Source of the DNA: Methanoregula sp. SKADARSKE-2
GTDB taxonomy: Archaea; Halobacteriota; Methanomicrobia; Methanomicrobiales; Methanospirillaceae
Assembly (NCBI GenBank): GCA_030919125.1
Contig: CP121470.1
Location: 1,302,001-1,366,000, forward strand
Length of the DNA stretch: 64,000 bases
Direction of reading: 5' to 3'
Position numbers and translations under genes: made by a program. Positions 27,236 through 36,142 of this stretch are shown here, one piece after another. The notes under the pieces were generated by a model, which was not told the DNA's origin, made no database searches, and was given only the letters and a program-made list of their open reading frames with translations. How positions within the stretch are numbered: position 1 is the stretch's first letter; every line of letters starts with the position of its first letter.

Positions 27236-30064
27236 TCAGATCCTGAGAATGGCGTTATCCCTCTTTTTCCTGGCGAGCACCTGATACTCCCGGATCTTGT
27301 CTGCCGGAATACCGGTCTTTCCAGCAAGCTCCTGAAGGTCTGCTTCGAGGAGCGTGGAGTCGTCGAGGATACCGGCTTCGATAAGTTTTGTTGCCCTCAT
27401 TTCGGTGAGCCCTTTGAGGCTTAACAGATACTTTTTTGCCCGCTCAATCCGTGGTTTTGATAGTTTCTTCGGTACTGCTCTGTTGAGGGCTGCACAGACA
27501 ATCCCCCGGTGTTTCTCTACTGTTGCGATGCTCATGCCGGTTCGTTTGCTCATCGCAACCGGCTCCAATTCGCAGAACATCTCCGGAGTGATTATTCCCG
27601 AAGCAAGGTATTTTTTCAGGCTGACTGTCGGGATGCCGATCTCCTTTAAGACCTGCCCGTGGTAGGTGACCCGTGCATCGGCGAGGAGCTCCTCGGCTTC
27701 CCCTTCGCCAACTCCTGCAGCTCTCAGTTTTGCCAGATCGGCTCTTGCGAGATCCGCCATCTCCAGGATCCCCGCATCTTTCAGGGCCGTGAGGATCTTG
27801 CTGTAACTGCGTCCCTTTCGCGGGATCAGGTGCTCCCGCATGAACTTCCTGCATTCGGAGCGCCTCCGCAATCTCTCCAGAACGGATGCAGCTTCGCAAG
27901 TGAGTGCCCGCCCTTCTTTTTCGGGTATCCCAAGTTGCAGCGCGAGCGCATCGGGTTCGCTGCGTGCCAGCTCCGCGACGGTGTAGATGTGCCGGGCGTG
28001 AAGGCTGCTGATGAGGGAAGCGGTCATCGTGGGGATCTCCTGGAGCGACCCGATATTGGAGTTGATCTGCTGGCAGAGCGGGCAGCCGATATCCCAGGGC
28101 CGGGCCCCTTTCCTCACAAGGCGGACGAAATGGAGGTGGTGTCTGTCGCAGACCTCATCGGCCCTGACCGCAAATCCCCACTGGGCCGCGGGAAGCCCGA
28201 TGTTGAAGCTGCAGACAGGATAGCAGGAGCAACCGATGAACTGGATGTTCCCCCGCATATGCTTGATGGCAAGCGTCCCATTGCAGACCGGGCATCTCCC
28301 GAGGTTCAGCTCCTCGGCGGTCCTTCCCCGGATGTCACCCCCGATGACCCCCTCGTTCGGTTCGAGCTGGTCGAACGCCCGGTGGAGCATCTCCCGCGAC
28401 TCCCGGATAACGTCTTCCCGGGTCCTCACGTTCTCCTTGATCTGCTGCATGTGGGCCTCGATCGTCTGGGTCATGTCCGGCCGTGTTATGGCATCGGCAT
28501 GGTGCTCCAGCGACTCGGTGACGACCCTCCCGACAAGGGTCGGCCGGAGGGGGTTGCCCTCAACATATTTTCGCGATACGAGCTTTGCGATGACCTCATG
28601 CCGGGTGCTCTTTGTCCCAAGGCCCAGCTCTTCCATCATCTGGATGAGTTTGCTCTGCGTGTACCGGGCAGGGGGCTGGGTCTCCTTCTCTTCCAGATCC
28701 AGCTGCCGGATCGGGAGCTCTTCACCGGTCTCGAAGTGCGGGAGGATGACCTCCTTGGCCTCGCTGAACGGGTAGACCGCGTGCCACCCGGGTTCGATGA
28801 GCTGCCCGCCCGTTGTCGTGTACTCCTCCCCGCCGGCTTTAAAGAGGATCTTCATCGTCTTCCACTGAGCATCGGGTGCGAGCGTTGCAAGGAATCTTCG
28901 CAGGACGAGTTCGTACACTTTGAAGGCATCGTCCTCGATCCCTTCCCGGGTGGCGACGCCGGTCGGGTGGATCGGCGGATGGTCGGTCGAGGATTTCTTC
29001 CCCCGGGTCGGGACCAGTCGCCGGTTTGCGAGGACCCAGTCCACGTCCTTTCGGAACAGAGAGTTGCGGAGCGTCTTTAAGATCCCGTCGATATCGAGGG
29101 ACGGGGGGTAGACCGTGTTGTCGGTCCTCGGGTAGGAGATGTACCCGTTCATGTACAGGTCTTCTGCGATCCGCATCGCGTTTGCAGCTGAGAGCCCCAG
29201 CCGGGCCGCGGCGACGATGTAGGTCGTGGTATCGAACGGCGAGGGAGCCCGGTCCTGCTTGGCCCCGGTCCTGATCTCGGAGACGACCAGCGGGGGCTTT
29301 GTGTGATCCCGGGCGATCTCGGCGAGCGCTTTCTCGTGGAACCGGCCGTTGGTATGCCGGGCCTCGATCGTTTCGCCCCCTTTCTCCGTGGCGAGCGAGA
29401 GCTGCCAGTACTTCTCCGGGACGAAGGCCTCGATCTCCTTTTCCCGGTCTACGATCATCGAGAGGGTGGGGCTCTGGACCCTTCCCACCGAGAGGATGTT
29501 CTGGCCGCCCCGCCGGGCTGCAAGGGAGATGAACCGGGTGAGGGAAGCGCCCCACATCAGGTCTATGGACTGCCGGGCCTCGCCCGCTGCCGCGAGGGCG
29601 AAGTCAAGGTCCGTCGTGTTCAAAAAGGCTTGCCGGAGTTCCTGGGACGTGATCGCCGAGAATCGCGCCCGGTCGATCGCAACCTTCGGGTTGACCGCCC
29701 GGACCAGCTCGTATGCCTCCTTCCCGATCAGCTCCCCCTCGGTATCAAAGTCCGTTGCTATGGTGACCCGATCAGCCTGCTTTGCAAGTTTCTGGAGAAG
29801 AGAGACTATCCTTGGCTCTGTCGGTCGTTTGATCGTTTTGGCATCGATGAGGCTGCGGGGTGTAGCGTGCTCGCTCCGCCAGTTCTGGTACCCGGGTTCG
29901 AAGTCGATCTCGACCACGTGGCCCCGGAGCCCGAAGGTTGTTCTCTCGCCGAAACTGTAGGTCGAGACACCGGCGTCCTTCCGTTCGGTGAGTTTCCTGC
30001 CTTCCCCAAGAATCTCTGCGATACGCCGCGCTGATATGTTCTTCTCCGCAACGATCAGGTGCAC
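27236..30064 (-). CDS. topA: DNA topoisomerase I, archaeal type IA
   Basis: Relaxes negatively supercoiled DNA by nicking one strand. The 942-aa protein has the Toprim domain with the acidic DFDTEGE (105-111), the strand-passage domains, and the catalytic Tyr311 in YISYPRTD. Near residue 580 a zinc-finger pair is seen (CPVCNGTL and CSCYPVC), then a long C-terminal part (about 680-942) with several helix-hairpin-helix-like repeats (for example LRAAGVGEGEAEELL and LAGKTGIPADKI). The start is a GTG. It is the last gene of the gatC-gatA-gatB-topA run, 5 bases from gatB. Confidence 0.95.
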   Translation of the reverse strand: MHLIVAEKNISARRIAEILGEGRKLTERKDAGVSTYSFGERTTFGLRGHVVEIDFEPGYQNWRSEHATPRSLIDAKTIKRPTEPRIVSLLQKLAKQADRVTIATDFDTEGELIGKEAYELVRAVNPKVAIDRARFSAITSQELRQAFLNTTDLDFALAAAGEARQSIDLMWGASLTRFISLAARRGGQNILSVGRVQSPTLSMIVDREKEIEAFVPEKYWQLSLATEKGGETIEARHTNGRFHEKALAEIARDHTKPPLVVSEIRTGAKQDRAPSPFDTTTYIVAAARLGLSAANAMRIAEDLYMNGYISYPRTDNTVYPPSLDIDGILKTLRNSLFRKDVDWVLANRRLVPTRGKKSSTDHPPIHPTGVATREGIEDDAFKVYELVLRRFLATLAPDAQWKTMKILFKAGGEEYTTTGGQLIEPGWHAVYPFSEAKEVILPHFETGEELPIRQLDLEEKETQPPARYTQSKLIQMMEELGLGTKSTRHEVIAKLVSRKYVEGNPLRPTLVGRVVTESLEHHADAITRPDMTQTIEAHMQQIKENVRTREDVIRESREMLHRAFDQLEPNEGVIGGDIRGRTAEELNLGRCPVCNGTLAIKHMRGNIQFIGCSCYPVCSFNIGLPAAQWGFAVRADEVCDRHHLHFVRLVRKGARPWDIGCPLCQQINSNIGSLQEIPTMTASLISSLHARHIYTVAELARSEPDALALQLGIPEKEGRALTCEAASVLERLRRRSECRKFMREHLIPRKGRSYSKILTALKDAGILEMADLARADLAKLRAAGVGEGEAEELLADARVTYHGQVLKEIGIPTVSLKKYLASGIITPEMFCELEPVAMSKRTGMSIATVEKHRGIVCAALNRAVPKKLSKPRIERAKKYLLSLKGLTEMRATKLIEAGILDDSTLLEADLQELAGKTGIPADKIREYQVLARKKRDNAILRI

Positions 30065-30069
30065 GGGGG

Positions 30070-31518
30070 TTACACCCCCCGCTCTTGGAGAACTTCGGCA
30101 AGCATCCGGTTCAGCTCAACGGGATCGGCTCTTCCCCGGGTCTTCTTCATGACCTGGCCTACCAGGAAGTTGAGGGCGCCCGCCTTTCCGCTCCGGTAAT
30201 CTTCGAGGGCCTTTGGGTTCTCGTTGATCGCTTCGGTAATCGCCGAGGCGATCGCTCCGGTCTCGCCCTTTGTCATCCCGAGGTTGAGCCGGGCAACGAT
30301 GGCGGACGGGGCCTGGGCAGGTTCGCCTTGCATGCGCAGATCGAGCATGACCCGCAGAACCTCGACCCCGCTCTTGTCGGTGATCGTCTTATTCCGGAGG
30401 AGCCCTGCGAGTTTGGTTACGCTCTCTGGATCGACGAGATCGAGGCTCATGCCCCGGTAGTTGAGCTCGCCGAGCAGGGTGTCGGCGATCCAGGTGGAGG
30501 CCAGCATCGAGAGCCCCCTGGGATCGCATGCAACCACCTCTTCGAAGAAGTTTGCGAGTTTCAGCTCCCCGGTCAGGGTCCGGGCATGGTTGAGCGAGCA
30601 TCCGTACTGGGCGATGAACCGCTCGCGCCTGGCGTCAGGCAGCTCGGGGAGGATGATATCGTCAACCCATGACCGGACGTGGAGCGGGCGGAGGTCAGGC
30701 TCTGGGAAGTACCGGTAGTCGTGCTCCTGCTCCTTCGACCGGGACGCCTGGGTGCTCCCCTGTGCTTCGAGGAAGTGCCGGGTCTCCCGCACCACTCTCT
30801 GCCCCCTGCGGATGAGATTCTTCTGCCGGGCGATCTCGAAGGTGAGCGCCTTCTCGACGCCCTTGTACGAGGTGATGTTCTTCACCTCCACGCGCTCGCT
30901 GCCCCGGATCGATATATTTGCATCGACACGGAGGGACCCCTCTTTCTCGCTGTCGAAGACGCTGAGATACTCGAGGGTGGCCCGGAGCTTGTTCAAGAAC
31001 TTCCGGGCCTCCTTGGGCGACCGCATATCCGGCTCGCTGACGATCTCGATGAGGGGAATGCCCGCACGGTTGTAATCAACGAGGGAGTATTTTCCGCGTT
31101 CGTTATTGCCCATATGGACGAGCCTCCCGGGATCTTCCTCTACGTGGATCCTTGTCAGGAGGATCTTCCGCTCGCCCCCTTCGTCGCTCTCGATCTCAAG
31201 GTACCCGCCTTCCGCGAGCGGCTTGTCGTACTGGGTGATCTGGTACGCCTTGTCGAGATCAGGGTAGAAGTAGTTCTTCCGGGAGAACTCGGCCTCCTCG
31301 CGAACCCCGCAGTTGAGGGCTTTTGCGACCCGCATGGCGTACTCGATGGCACGCCGGTTGAGGACCGGCATCGCGCCCGGAAGGCCGAGGCAGACCGGGC
31401 AGACGTGGGTGTTAGCTCCGTCGTCCCGGTAGTCGGTCGAGCACCCGCAGAAGAGCTTGCTCTTCGTGTCGAGCTGGCAGTGCACTTCGAGGCCGATGAT
31501 CACCTGATCTTCCGCCAT
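30070..31518 (-). CDS. gatB: Asp/Glu-tRNA amidotransferase subunit B
   Basis: Kinase and tRNA-binding subunit of GatCAB, which turns Asp-tRNA(Asn) (and in bacteria Glu-tRNA(Gln)) into the amide. 482 aa, normal length. Signatures: VIIGLEVHCQLDTKSKLFC at residues 6-24, the PGAMPVLN segment, DYNRAGIPLIEIVSEPD near 148-164, and a C-terminal YqeY-like tail (about 340-480). In archaea that also have GatDE, GatCAB is thought to serve mainly Asn-tRNA. The gene lies 1 base after gatA. Confidence 0.96.
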   Translation of the reverse strand: MAEDQVIIGLEVHCQLDTKSKLFCGCSTDYRDDGANTHVCPVCLGLPGAMPVLNRRAIEYAMRVAKALNCGVREEAEFSRKNYFYPDLDKAYQITQYDKPLAEGGYLEIESDEGGERKILLTRIHVEEDPGRLVHMGNNERGKYSLVDYNRAGIPLIEIVSEPDMRSPKEARKFLNKLRATLEYLSVFDSEKEGSLRVDANISIRGSERVEVKNITSYKGVEKALTFEIARQKNLIRRGQRVVRETRHFLEAQGSTQASRSKEQEHDYRYFPEPDLRPLHVRSWVDDIILPELPDARRERFIAQYGCSLNHARTLTGELKLANFFEEVVACDPRGLSMLASTWIADTLLGELNYRGMSLDLVDPESVTKLAGLLRNKTITDKSGVEVLRVMLDLRMQGEPAQAPSAIVARLNLGMTKGETGAIASAITEAINENPKALEDYRSGKAGALNFLVGQVMKKTRGRADPVELNRMLAEVLQERGV

Positions 31519-31519
31519 A

Positions 31520-32824
31520 TCAGTTCACCGCCTGCTCGTATGCGTACGCGACATCGATGACGCGCTCGTCCTCAAACGGCCTGCCCATGATCTGGAGCCC
31601 GACCGGCATCCCCTCGGATCTCCCGCACGGCACCGAGATGGCCGGGATACCGGCAAGGTTTGCCGGGACGGTGAGGATGTCGGAGAGGTACATCGGGAGC
31701 GGGTCGCTCTTCTCGCCGAGTCTGAACGCGATGGTGGGCATGGTCGGCCCGGCGATGACATCGACCCCGGAGAAGATTTTCGCAAAGTCTTTCTTGACGT
31801 TCTCGCGTGCGACCTGTGCCTTCGCGTAATATTTCCCGTAGTACCCTGAGGAGAGGGCAAAGGTCCCGAGCATGATCCTGCGCCGGACCTCAAGCCCAAA
31901 GCCGGCCCTGCGCACATCCTGGTATGCATCGTGCCAGGACTTCTTCGTCTCTGCTGCCGGGCCGTACCGGACCCCATCGAACCGTGCGAGGTTGGAGCTC
32001 GCCTCGCAGGTACAGGTGACATAGTACGCGGCCAGCGCGTAGTCCATGGAGGGGATCGCGCAGGACTTTGTTGTAGCACCGAGCTCTTCGAGCCGGCCGA
32101 TCGCGGCTCTCACTACTCTGGTGACGCCCGGGTCTACCCCCGGCCCGAAATACTCTTCCGGAATCCCGATTCGGAGTCCCTTGATCTCTTTACTGGGGGT
32201 ATGTGCGTAGGGTCTCTCCCGGGAGGTGGAGTCCCGGCGATCGTATCCCGCGATGACCTGCATGAGGGACGAGACATCGCTGACGGTCTTTCCCATGGGA
32301 CCTATCTGTTCGAGCGAGTTTGCGTACGCGATGAGGCCGTACCGCGAGACCCGGCCGTACGTGGGCTTCAGGCCGACGATCCCGCAGAATGCCGCAGGGC
32401 ACCGGATCGATCCCCCGGTGTCGGTGCCGAGCGCGAGCGGAACCATTCCCGCGGCGATCGCAGCCGCGCTGCCCCCGCTCGAACCCCCGGGAACGCGCCC
32501 GGTATCGGAAGGGTTGAGGGTGGGGCCAAACGCCGAGTTCTCGGTCGTTGTCCCCATCCCGAACTCGTCCATGTTCGTCTTCCCGACAATCGCAGCGCCG
32601 GCCTGCTTGAGGAGCCCGACCGCATGAGCATCGTACGGGGGGACGTACCCTTTCAGGATCTTCGACGCGCAGGTCGTTTCGATACCCTGCGTCGAGATGT
32701 TGTCCTTTACGGCAACTGCAACTCCTGCAAGTCTCCCGTCGCCATGCGAGGCCCTTGTACAGGTCGTGAGGAAAGCGTTATACCGGTCGTCCGGCTCGAA
32801 ACGGATCTCGTGATACCCCATCAC
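31520..32824 (-). CDS. gatA: Asp/Glu-tRNA amidotransferase subunit A
   Basis: Amidase subunit of GatCAB that releases ammonia from glutamine or asparagine. The 434-aa amidase-signature protein shows the Ser-cis-Ser-Lys triad: Lys40 in VAVKDNIS, Ser115 in [10 protein letters not shown], Ser139 in TDTGGSIR. The start is either GTG at 32824 or the following ATG at 32821; either overlaps the gatC stop, which implies coupled translation. Confidence 0.96.
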   Translation of the reverse strand: MMGYHEIRFEPDDRYNAFLTTCTRASHGDGRLAGVAVAVKDNISTQGIETTCASKILKGYVPPYDAHAVGLLKQAGAAIVGKTNMDEFGMGTTTENSAFGPTLNPSDTGRVPGGSSGGSAAAIAAGMVPLALGTDTGGSIRCPAAFCGIVGLKPTYGRVSRYGLIAYANSLEQIGPMGKTVSDVSSLMQVIAGYDRRDSTSRERPYAHTPSKEIKGLRIGIPEEYFGPGVDPGVTRVVRAAIGRLEELGATTKSCAIPSMDYALAAYYVTCTCEASSNLARFDGVRYGPAAETKKSWHDAYQDVRRAGFGLEVRRRIMLGTFALSSGYYGKYYAKAQVARENVKKDFAKIFSGVDVIAGPTMPTIAFRLGEKSDPLPMYLSDILTVPANLAGIPAISVPCGRSEGMPVGLQIMGRPFEDERVIDVAYAYEQAVN

Positions 32825-33090
32825 ATCACCCTCGGGGCTTTGATGAAACCGTCTTCCTGTCCTCCTGCATTTCTCAAAACAGCGTCGCGCGGAAGGGACG
32901 GTTCCACGATATCGTCCCGCATCACGTTGATGAGATCGGAGGCGACTGCCGGTTCGCCCGAGACCCGGTCGAGAATGTCAAAATACTCTAAGATTACATT
33001 GAACTGGTGAGTAAATGCGACCAGTTCTTCCCCGTCTATCCCGATATCGGCGAGCTCACCGATATGCTTTACCTCGTTTTCACTGACCAT
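32821..33090 (-). CDS. gatC: Asp/Glu-tRNA amidotransferase subunit C
   Basis: Small stabilising subunit of GatCAB, 89 aa. The pattern [17 protein letters not shown] (8-24), [18 protein letters not shown] (26-43) and [13 protein letters not shown] is typical of GatC, which wraps around GatA. It starts 11 bases inside the end of the upstream asparagine-synthetase-like gene. Confidence 0.93.
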   Translation of the reverse strand: MVSENEVKHIGELADIGIDGEELVAFTHQFNVILEYFDILDRVSGEPAVASDLINVMRDDIVEPSLPRDAVLRNAGGQEDGFIKAPRVM

Positions 33091-34114
33091 GTTCCACCCT
33101 GCTGATGTGGTCTATGTACCCTTGTACCGACGTTTTATAACCATTGCGGCGTGCAATCTTCTGGAGCTCCTTTGCAATCCCGCTCCCGTACTGCATCGCT
33201 CTCTTCTCGTACCATGCGAATTCCCGGGGAATATAATGTTCTGCTACTTCCCGGAGGCAGACTTTCCTGCGGCCTTCTCTCACTTTCTCCCAGCAGGGAA
33301 TATCGCGTGCAGCGCGCACAACCCGCACATCAAGGTACGGCATGGAGAGGTACGTCCCGTGGAGCGCGGCGATCACCTGATCGCGGGAGGCCTGCTCTTC
33401 GAGCCCGGCAAAGTCCCGCCCAAGATCCTCTTCAAGCGTGGCTGTTTCGAGATACCGAAAATACCCTCCGAAGAGCTCGTCAGCTCCCTGCCCGGTAAGG
33501 ATCCGCCGGTATCCCTGCTCGCCTGCCCATCGGGTGAGGAAGAACTGGGTGAGGGCGATACCGGTATTGACCGGATCTTTCTTCGGGATAGTACCGATGA
33601 CAACGGGAAGAGCGGCCTCCACTTCGGCCGGCCGGATCGTAACACGTGCACATTCGAGTCCAAGCACCTGGGCAGCCCGCCCCGCCCGGTCGAGGTCGTG
33701 GGAATCCTCAAGACCCACCGCCACACATCCCAGGCCGGCAAGGGCAGCGACCAGCGTTGAGTCAACCCCACCGGAGAGGGCAGTAACTCCTTCATCGCTG
33801 CGCAGTTTCACTGCTTCAACGATGGCATCCCTAAGGGGGAGGGCAGGGGGCGACGGCAGGATCCTCTTTTCGGGTTCGGCGTCGCAGATGAGGGTCCCTT
33901 TTGGACAGTCTCCCGGAATAATGCCAAAATGATCGCGTGCCCTGCACGCTCCCCAGCGGAGAAAGAATTCCCCCCCGAATCCGGAAATACAGTCGCGCCT
34001 TCTCTCCAGAATTTCCTCAAGCGCCGGCCGCGAGAGCCTCGTCCCGTCGAGTTCTACCCAGCCGGTCAGTTCAAAAGCCCCACCCTCACTGCATTCCGCG
34101 GCGGTCATCCACAT
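33080..34114 (-). CDS. Asparagine-synthetase-like protein without active glutaminase domain
   Basis: A 344-aa protein with the ATP-pyrophosphatase domain of asparagine synthetase B: the PP-loop SGGVDST at 114-120 and the TGQGADELFGGY motif near 205-216. Full AsnB is 480-630 aa and needs a Cys at position 2 for glutamine hydrolysis. Here residue 2 is Trp and the N-terminal part is only about 90 residues, with a faint trace of the glutaminase fold (GFGGEF and ARDHFGIIP). It may therefore use free ammonia or amidate something else. It heads the run with gatC, gatA and gatB and overlaps gatC by 11 bases, which suggests a link to Asn supply. Function is inference. Confidence 0.75.
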   Translation of the reverse strand: MWMTAAECSEGGAFELTGWVELDGTRLSRPALEEILERRRDCISGFGGEFFLRWGACRARDHFGIIPGDCPKGTLICDAEPEKRILPSPPALPLRDAIVEAVKLRSDEGVTALSGGVDSTLVAALAGLGCVAVGLEDSHDLDRAGRAAQVLGLECARVTIRPAEVEAALPVVIGTIPKKDPVNTGIALTQFFLTRWAGEQGYRRILTGQGADELFGGYFRYLETATLEEDLGRDFAGLEEQASRDQVIAALHGTYLSMPYLDVRVVRAARDIPCWEKVREGRRKVCLREVAEHYIPREFAWYEKRAMQYGSGIAKELQKIARRNGYKTSVQGYIDHISRVEHGQ

Positions 34115-34254
34115 TCTGTACCGATCCCGCTCCTAATTTAACCTTTGGCGATGATCTCCGGATATCTCCGGGATCCCTCCGGGGAATCAACCGGCAACCC
34201 GGTCTCCCTTTAGGACGAAGTCTTTTTTGAGTTGGAGGTTCAACTATCTGGAGC

Positions 34255-34339
34255 GCGAGGGTAGGAAAGCCCGGCCAACTCCGGTGGACTTAAGATCCAC
34301 TCCTGCAGAGGTTCATGCGTTCGAATCGCATCCCTCGCA
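34255..34339 (+). tRNA. tRNA-Leu (UAA)
   Basis: 85 bases. The acceptor stem GCGAGGG (34255-34261) pairs with CCCTCGC (34332-34338), followed by discriminator A. The anticodon stem GTGGA/TCCAC encloses loop CTTAAGA with anticodon TAA. A long variable arm (class II, as expected for Leu) and the T loop GTTCGAATC are present. CCA is not encoded and there is no intron. Confidence 0.95.
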
Positions 34340-34353
34340 TCCTCTATTCTCTC

Positions 34354-34367
34354 TTTATTTTTTTTTT
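34354..34367 (+). terminator. T-tract after tRNA-Leu
   Basis: A T-rich run including ten consecutive T follows the tRNA by about 15-28 bases. Confidence 0.6.
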
Positions 34368-34877
34368 AAATATGCACAATAATCCCCTTGGGATCCGGTG
34401 CGTAGCAGCGTGCACGTCAAGTCACGTACTGTGACCTGTGCCTTTCCTGTCGTGTCGCTCTCTTGCTACGGGATGCCGGCCGGCTCATCGCATACCGGTT
34501 CGCGAGGTACGGTGCGGGTGTCAGCTCTTAAGTCCTACAATTAGCGGATCCCCTCCCTCCTCCCAACCCCCCAGATGAGGTATTTCAATCGGTATTTTCG
34601 CATATTTCACCTCAGAGAAAAATTTCGGGAAAAGCGAGGGGCCGGGGTTCCCTCACACACCGTACTGAAGCCGCCAGCCCCCTTTCGTTTTTTTGGCAGG
34701 GGGTTACCCCCACCCGGTTATAACATTGTGGTTGGATCCGCTGATTGCTCTGTTCAGACGCAAAGCTCCATCGATTTGCTGATGGGTGAGGGTTTGCACC
34801 CCGTCAAAAAGAATGGTCCCCCTCCCCCCTTCGCCACTCCGCGTCGTTTCTCATCAGCAGATTCCCTCCGGAAGTTT
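34368..34877. other. Gap after tRNA-Leu, no recognised gene
   Basis: About 510 bases, unusually mixed in composition. Frames such as 34575-35084 plus run into the YwbE-like gene on the other strand and look non-coding. I see C/G-rich short runs (for example around 34700-34720) but no convincing RNA or repeat structure. Confidence 0.4.
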
Positions 34878-35090
34878 TTATTCCGGGTCACTGATGATTG
34901 CGGCAACTCTTCCCACCTGCCCGTCTCTCAGCCTCACTTTGATCCCATGCTGGTGGGTGCTCGAATTGGTCAGGATCTCAGCAACGATCCCCCGGCTCTT
35001 CTTTTCGGTTTTCTGGTCCTCCTTACGAATAATCTCAACCGTACAGCCCGGCCGGATCGCGGCCCGGTCTTTTCCGTTCCCTGAAGTCAT
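34878..35090 (-). CDS. YwbE-like protein (DUF2196)
   Basis: A 70-aa protein matching the YwbE family: IRPGCTVEIIRKEDQKT, RGIVAEILTNSSTHQHGIKVRL and DGQVGRVAAII are the family's conserved segments. The family is a small beta-rich fold of unknown function found in bacteria and archaea. It lies alone on the minus strand between tRNA-Leu and a hypothetical gene. Confidence 0.85.
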   Translation of the reverse strand: MTSGNGKDRAAIRPGCTVEIIRKEDQKTEKKSRGIVAEILTNSSTHQHGIKVRLRDGQVGRVAAIISDPE

Positions 35091-35189
35091 TGCTGAGAAG
35101 TACTAGTGTCGTGGGGATGTAAAGCCGGGCTGTTCTGCAACGCTCTGGTACGCAAACGCTCCGGGGTTCATTTGTTAAAAAAAAGCGGA

Positions 35190-35933
35190 TCAGATAAGGG
35201 GTTTTGGGAGATCGTAGGATCCCATCCCGGTGACGAGTGTTCCCTTTTCAGTCGTCCAGCCGTGATTCTCCCCGAACAGCAGGACGCTTTGTTTTGTATG
35301 GTATTCGTTGGCTTGCGGCTCAAGGATCTTCCAGTTGTTTATGCCGTCAAGCGTTGACGAGAGGGTAACCGTTGCACCGGGTGCAGCCGAATAGTCGGCA
35401 AGCACCGGAGTTATGTATTCAGCACAGGTGGGTGACCCGGAGGGGGATGAAGTTTCCTCCGTGCAGGGTACCACCCGGAGGTTCTGGACCGGGCGGAAGA
35501 TGACACCATTCGTAGCAGGATCCAGGGTCTCGATGCTGTTCTTTGAGGAAATATTCACCCGGAAGGTGACGGTATAGGGATTCCCGGCTGTTGTTCCTGC
35601 GGGCGGCCGGATAGAAACCATCGTAATCTTGAGCATCGTCGCTTTCCCGGTAGCAAAAAGGGCCGTCTGCCAGTCTGCCGGAAGTCCCGACACATCCTTT
35701 GCGCTGATCCTGCTTACAATCGGTGAATTCCCGGAAGGATCCTCCTGTACCTGGATGAAAAAGGTCACGTTTGTGAGTTCAGAATCGGTTGTCACGCTGA
35801 ATGAGTATGCATACGACCCGGACAACGAAGAGTGGTATCTCTCCATAAGAAATCCATCATAAGAGATAATTCCGACAAAACCTGCAAGGATGACGATAAA
35901 CCCGCAAAGGGTAATTTTGATAATTCTGTCCAT
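35190..35933 (-). CDS. Hypothetical membrane-anchored extracellular protein
   Basis: A 247-aa protein with one N-terminal transmembrane segment (about residues 7-25, ITLCGFIVILAGFVGIIS), then a region rich in Thr/Ser and hydrophobic strands (VTFRVNISSKNSIETLD, GATVTLSSTLDGI) that looks like an extracytoplasmic beta-domain. No lipobox Cys is present, so it should stay attached as a type II-like anchor or signal anchor. A GGGGGT ribosome-binding run precedes the ATG. I do not recognise the family; similar proteins are common in Methanomicrobiales surfaces. Confidence 0.6.
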   Translation of the reverse strand: MDRIIKITLCGFIVILAGFVGIISYDGFLMERYHSSLSGSYAYSFSVTTDSELTNVTFFIQVQEDPSGNSPIVSRISAKDVSGLPADWQTALFATGKATMLKITMVSIRPPAGTTAGNPYTVTFRVNISSKNSIETLDPATNGVIFRPVQNLRVVPCTEETSSPSGSPTCAEYITPVLADYSAAPGATVTLSSTLDGINNWKILEPQANEYHTKQSVLLFGENHGWTTEKGTLVTGMGSYDLPKPLI

Positions 35934-36142
35934 CCGATGAAACCCCCGTCAGCACTAAAGTCCCTGAAAACAATAATAGAGTTTTCCCGGTGAATCGGGA
36001 CCGGCTATAGCTGAAGCATTGACTAATCCGGGTTGAATAACTATTCGGTATTAAGACCGGAGAAGACCGGAGGCCGAAGCGAACCCGGAGGACTTTTGGA
36101 GTATCGCCATGCCTTTATGGTTTCGGAAGAAAATTACTCTAC

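Noticed and set aside
27659-29080. 473-codon plus-strand frame opposite topA
   Set aside because: Antisense shadow of topA with no recognisable domain.
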